From Gammaproteobacteria bacterium (GTDB lineage Bacteria > Pseudomonadota > Gammaproteobacteria > Ga0077536), in NCBI GenBank assembly GCA_024234975.1, contig JACKNH010000006.1, forward strand, positions 62,001 through 126,000: DNA of 64,000 nucleotides, in the 5' to 3' direction. This document shows, one piece after another, positions 60,938-64,000 of this stretch. The notes beneath the pieces are model-generated. The model was not told the origin of the DNA. It searched no databases and saw only the letters and a program-made list of their open reading frames with translations. Both the position numbers and the translations under genes were made by a program. Each line of letters starts with the position of its first letter. The first letter of the stretch is position 1.

Positions 60938-62815
60938 ATGACGAATGAGACGCCTGAATCCGCCGCAGTGATGCGCGAGATCGCTGCCGAGCCCGGCGAG
61001 CAGCAGTTGTGGACGCAATTCACTGAAGCCACCACGGTCAAGGCGTTCAGCGCGAACTGGTTGGCGCTGCAATGCCGGCGGGTGCCGGGTGTGTTGGGTG
61101 GCGTTGTCCTGACGCGAAGCGAAGGTGAGCATGCCACCTACCTGCCGGCCGCAGTCTGGCCGGACAACGGCCGCAACATGATGCATCTGTCCGCCGCCGC
61201 GGAACGCGCCCTGCGCGAACGCAGCGGCGTGTTGCTACCGCAGCTGGGCGCACAAGGCCAGCCGACCAGTTTTCACATCGCCTATCCCATCGAAGTCAGT
61301 GGCGACATTTATGGTGTCGCCGTGCTGGAAGTCGGCCCGCAGCCCGAGGCTCGCTTGCAGGAAGTGCTGCGCAGCCTGCACTGGGGCATCGCCTGGCTGG
61401 TGGACTTGTTCCGCCAGTTACGCAACGAGCGGGAAGAACGGCTGACCAAACGCGTGATGTCGGTGCTCGATACCATCGCCGCGACGGTCGAGGCCAACGG
61501 TTTTCAGCATGCAGCCACCACCTTCGCCACGGAATTTTCTGATCGCCTCGGTTGCGACCGCGTCGCCGTCGGCTTCAGCAAACGCGGTCATGCCGAAGTA
61601 CGCGCCATCTCGCACAGCGCGCATTTCAAACAGGAAGCCAACCTGGTTCGCGCCATCGGTGAGGCCATGGACGAGGCGCTGGATCAAAAAGCGGCCATCG
61701 TCTATCCCGAACTGGCGGCAAGCGACCAGACAGTGATCGCCCGCGCAACGCGCGAACTGGCCGAACTGCACGGCGCCGATGCGGTGGCCATCATTCCATT
61801 TCACGTCGGCGGTGACTGGCGCGGGGCGATCAGCCTCGAACGCTGCAACGGCGAGCCGTTCTCGCGGGCCGATATCGAACTCGCACAAGGAACCGTGGCG
61901 CTGGCGGGGCCGATGCTGGAATCGCTGCGGCGGAACGATCTGCCGTTGCCGCAGAAGGCGATGGAATCCGCACGCGCCGTCGCCGATGTCTTTGTCGGGC
62001 CGAAACATCTGGGCTGGAAGCTCGCCGGTGGAACAGCACTGGCGCTGGCGGTGTTCTTCTCGATTGTCGATGGCGACTACCGGGTGACCGCCGATGTCTC
62101 GACCGAGGGCGGCGTGCAGAACGCCATCGTTGCGCCGTTCAGTGGCTACGTCGCCGAAGCCAGCGTGCGCGCCGGTGACATCGTCGAGCAAGGCCAGATC
62201 GTGGCGCTGCTCGATGACCGCGACCTGCAACTGGAACGTTTGAAATGGGCCAGTCAGCGCGACCAGGTGGGGCGGCAGTTGCGTGAAGCCAAGGCGGATC
62301 GCGAAATGGCGCAGATCCGCATCCTGGAAGCACAGTTGGCGCAGACCGAAGCGCAACTGGCGCTGGTCGCCGAGCAGCTCAACCGTACCCGCATCGAAGC
62401 GCCTTACCGCGGCGTGATCATTTCCGGTGACCTCAGCCAATCGCTGGGCGCGCCGGTCGAACGCGGTGACGTATTGTTCGAAGTCGCGCCGCTGACGGAA
62501 TATCGCCTGGTGTTGCAGGTCGACGACCGCGATATCACGGAAGTTGCGCCAGGCCAGCAGGGGCAGCTGACGCTCTCCGCATTGCCTGACCAGCAGTTCG
62601 CTTTTGCGATCGAACGCGTCACGCCCGTGGCGACCGCCGAGGAAGGCCGCAACTACTTCCGCGTGGAAGCCAGGCCGCTGGAAGTTTCCGAACGCATGCG
62701 CCCGGGTATGCAAGGTGTCGGCAAGATCGAAGTAGGCGAGCGCAAGCTCATCTGGATCTGGACCCACCGGATGACCGAATGGCTGCGCATGTGGCTGTGG
62801 TCATGGTGGCCGTAA
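60938..62815 (+). CDS. GAF-domain HlyD-type adaptor fusion
   Basis: The 625-residue protein starts at the ATG at 60938. Residues about 168-330 form a GAF-like sensory domain on the cytoplasmic side (MSVLDTIAATVEANGFQHAA, GADAVAIIPFHVGGDWRG). One membrane helix follows (KLAGGTALALAVFFSIVDG, about 360-378), then HlyD/MFP parts: the lipoyl half VAPFSGYVAEASVRAGDIVE, a coiled-coil hairpin, the second lipoyl half (IEAPYRGVIISGDLSQ), and a beta-barrel with RMRPGMQGVGKIEVG. It ends with a Trp-rich amphipathic tail (IWTHRMTEWLRMW). Adaptors normally lack a cytoplasmic sensor, so the GAF fusion suggests that export is gated by a small ligand. The next gene, 22 bp away, encodes an M50-type protease. 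Confidence 0.88.
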   Translation: MTNETPESAAVMREIAAEPGEQQLWTQFTEATTVKAFSANWLALQCRRVPGVLGGVVLTRSEGEHATYLPAAVWPDNGRNMMHLSAAAERALRERSGVLLPQLGAQGQPTSFHIAYPIEVSGDIYGVAVLEVGPQPEARLQEVLRSLHWGIAWLVDLFRQLRNEREERLTKRVMSVLDTIAATVEANGFQHAATTFATEFSDRLGCDRVAVGFSKRGHAEVRAISHSAHFKQEANLVRAIGEAMDEALDQKAAIVYPELAASDQTVIARATRELAELHGADAVAIIPFHVGGDWRGAISLERCNGEPFSRADIELAQGTVALAGPMLESLRRNDLPLPQKAMESARAVADVFVGPKHLGWKLAGGTALALAVFFSIVDGDYRVTADVSTEGGVQNAIVAPFSGYVAEASVRAGDIVEQGQIVALLDDRDLQLERLKWASQRDQVGRQLREAKADREMAQIRILEAQLAQTEAQLALVAEQLNRTRIEAPYRGVIISGDLSQSLGAPVERGDVLFEVAPLTEYRLVLQVDDRDITEVAPGQQGQLTLSALPDQQFAFAIERVTPVATAEEGRNYFRVEARPLEVSERMRPGMQGVGKIEVGERKLIWIWTHRMTEWLRMWLWSWWP

Positions 62816-62837
62816 AACCAACGGGAATGCAGCGAGC

Positions 62838-64000
62838 ATGAGCAGCCCGCTGTTCGATCCCGCCTGGTACCGTGTGGCCGAATTGAAGCCACGCATCCGC
62901 AGTCACGCGCAGTTCCATCGCCACCGCTATCGCGGCGAGACCTGGTACGTATTGCAGGACCACACCTCCGAGCGCTTTCATCGCTTTGCCCCGGCCGCGT
63001 ATTTTCTGATCGGGTTGATGGATGGCAAGCGCACGGTGCAGGAGATCTGGGACCAGGCGATCAACGCGTTGGGCGACGATGCGCCGACGCAGAGTGAAGC
63101 CATCCAGACGCTGAGCCACCTGCACAGCGCGGACGTTCTGCAGACCGACGTCACGCCGGATTCGGCCGAGATTTTCCAGCGCTACCAGAACCGTCGTACC
63201 CAGGAGCGCTGGCAGAAGATTAAATCGCCGCTGTCCATCCGCATTCCGTTGCTGGATCCCGAGCGCCTGCTGGAACGTTTCGAATGGCTGGTGAAGCCCT
63301 GGTTCACGCGGTTGGGGGCCTTCATCTGGTTGTTGATCGTCGGCAGCGCCGTCGTGCTGGCGGTGGAGCACTGGCCGGAACTCACCGAGAACGTCACCGA
63401 GCGGGTGATGGCCCCGCAGAACCTGCTGTTGCTGTGGCTGACCTTCCCGGTGGTCAAGGCCTTGCACGAACTCGGCCACGGCTTCGCGACCAAGGTGTGG
63501 GGCGGCGAGGTGCATGAAATGGGCATCATGCTGCTGGTGTTGATGCCCATCCCTTACGTGGATGCTTCAGCGGCTTCGGCATTTCGCGAGCGGGTGAAAC
63601 GCAGCATCGTCGGCGCGGCAGGCATGCTGACCGAGGTGCTGCTCGCATCATTCGCATTCTTCGTCTGGTTGCTGGTGGAACCGGGGTTGGTGCGCACCAC
63701 CGCCTATAACATCATGTTGATCGCCGGCGTCTCCACCGTGTTGTTCAACGGCAACCCGTTGCTGCGATTCGACGGCTACTACATCTTTGCTGACCTGGTC
63801 GACATTCCCAATCTCGCCTCGCGTTCCAATCGCTACCTGGGGTATCTGGTGCAGCGTTATGTGTTCGGTGTGACCGATGCCGAGCAACCTTCGATGGCCA
63901 AGGGTGAGCGCTTCTGGTTCGTCGCCTTCGGCATCACTTCGTTCATCTACCGGATGTTCATCTACACCTTCATCGTGTTGTTTGTTGCCGGCAAGTTCTT
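62838..64000 (+). CDS. PqqD-like/M50 membrane zinc metalloprotease, 3' end cut by the window
   Basis: The frame opens at the ATG at 62838 and stays open to the window end, 387 residues so far. Residues about 1-130 resemble a PqqD-like peptide-binding domain (RETWYVLQD with Gly, FAPAAYFLIGLMDG, TVQEIWDQA). The rest is a polytopic site-2-protease-type core: HELGH (210-214) supplies the zinc histidines and Glu, and NGNPLLRFDG supplies Asp312 as the third ligand. Membrane helices such as FIWLLIVGSAVVLAV precede it. Proteins of this PqqD-M50 type are commonly encoded beside HlyD adaptors and are thought to act in processing or export. Whether it cleaves the giant protein is unknown. Confidence 0.85.
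   Translation, partial: MSSPLFDPAWYRVAELKPRIRSHAQFHRHRYRGETWYVLQDHTSERFHRFAPAAYFLIGLMDGKRTVQEIWDQAINALGDDAPTQSEAIQTLSHLHSADVLQTDVTPDSAEIFQRYQNRRTQERWQKIKSPLSIRIPLLDPERLLERFEWLVKPWFTRLGAFIWLLIVGSAVVLAVEHWPELTENVTERVMAPQNLLLLWLTFPVVKALHELGHGFATKVWGGEVHEMGIMLLVLMPIPYVDASAASAFRERVKRSIVGAAGMLTEVLLASFAFFVWLLVEPGLVRTTAYNIMLIAGVSTVLFNGNPLLRFDGYYIFADLVDIPNLASRSNRYLGYLVQRYVFGVTDAEQPSMAKGERFWFVAFGITSFIYRMFIYTFIVLFVAGKF

Overview
The window is a GC-rich stretch of a Gram-negative bacterial chromosome. Lipoprotein signals, periplasmic adaptor proteins, LolD/MacB-type ABC genes and exosortase-type (VPxPA) tails fit a proteobacterium, most likely a gammaproteobacterium. That placement is inference from gene content, not from a marker gene. 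No rRNA, tRNA, CRISPR array, transposase or integrase was seen.

Left part (1-6.9 kb): the C-terminus of a VPLPAG-tailed exported protein; an exported lipoprotein and a cupin, each broken by a frameshift; a PQQ/cytochrome c quinohemoprotein dehydrogenase; a GFA-family zinc protein; a frameshifted old-yellow-enzyme-like oxidoreductase; and a cluster of palindromic intergenic repeats. The three frameshifts all shift the frame the same way (one base too many), while the remaining 57 kb, including a 30.7-kb ORF, shows none.

6.9-13.6 kb, minus strand: a YIP1 / MacA-like / MacB-type ATPase / FtsX permease operon, then a GntR(YtrA-like) / ABC ATPase / polytopic permease operon with a palindromic operator candidate over its own promoter.

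13.6-29.4 kb: a matrixin-type metalloprotease with thrombospondin-3 and beta-helix regions, plus a small exported partner; an NmrA-like NAD(P)-binding protein; an amidase; a flavodiiron/ODP-like metallo-beta-lactamase-fold protein paired with a soluble chemoreceptor-like coiled coil; a large membrane ATPase overlapping an MscS-type channel gene; and a beta-helix/Calx-beta/DUF11/TSP3 exported protein.

29.4-64 kb: one giant gene encodes a 10,246-residue LEPR-XLL surface protein. It is a mosaic of an uncharacterised N-terminal third, RTX calcium repeats, FG-GAP repeats, LamG domains, LRR, PA14, two duplicated glycine-rich modules, an SdrD-B-like domain, four cadherin/VCBS-like repeats, and a cohesin-dockerin-cohesin-like C-terminus. 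It is followed on the same strand by a cohesin-like VPIPA-tailed protein, a GAF-HlyD adaptor fusion, and a PqqD-like/M50 membrane metalloprotease cut by the window end. The working hypothesis is that these four form a dedicated surface-display locus: the adaptor and the membrane protease would export or mature the giant protein, and the small cohesin protein would be an envelope-anchored partner. The sequence shows the clustering and the domains; the joint function is inference.
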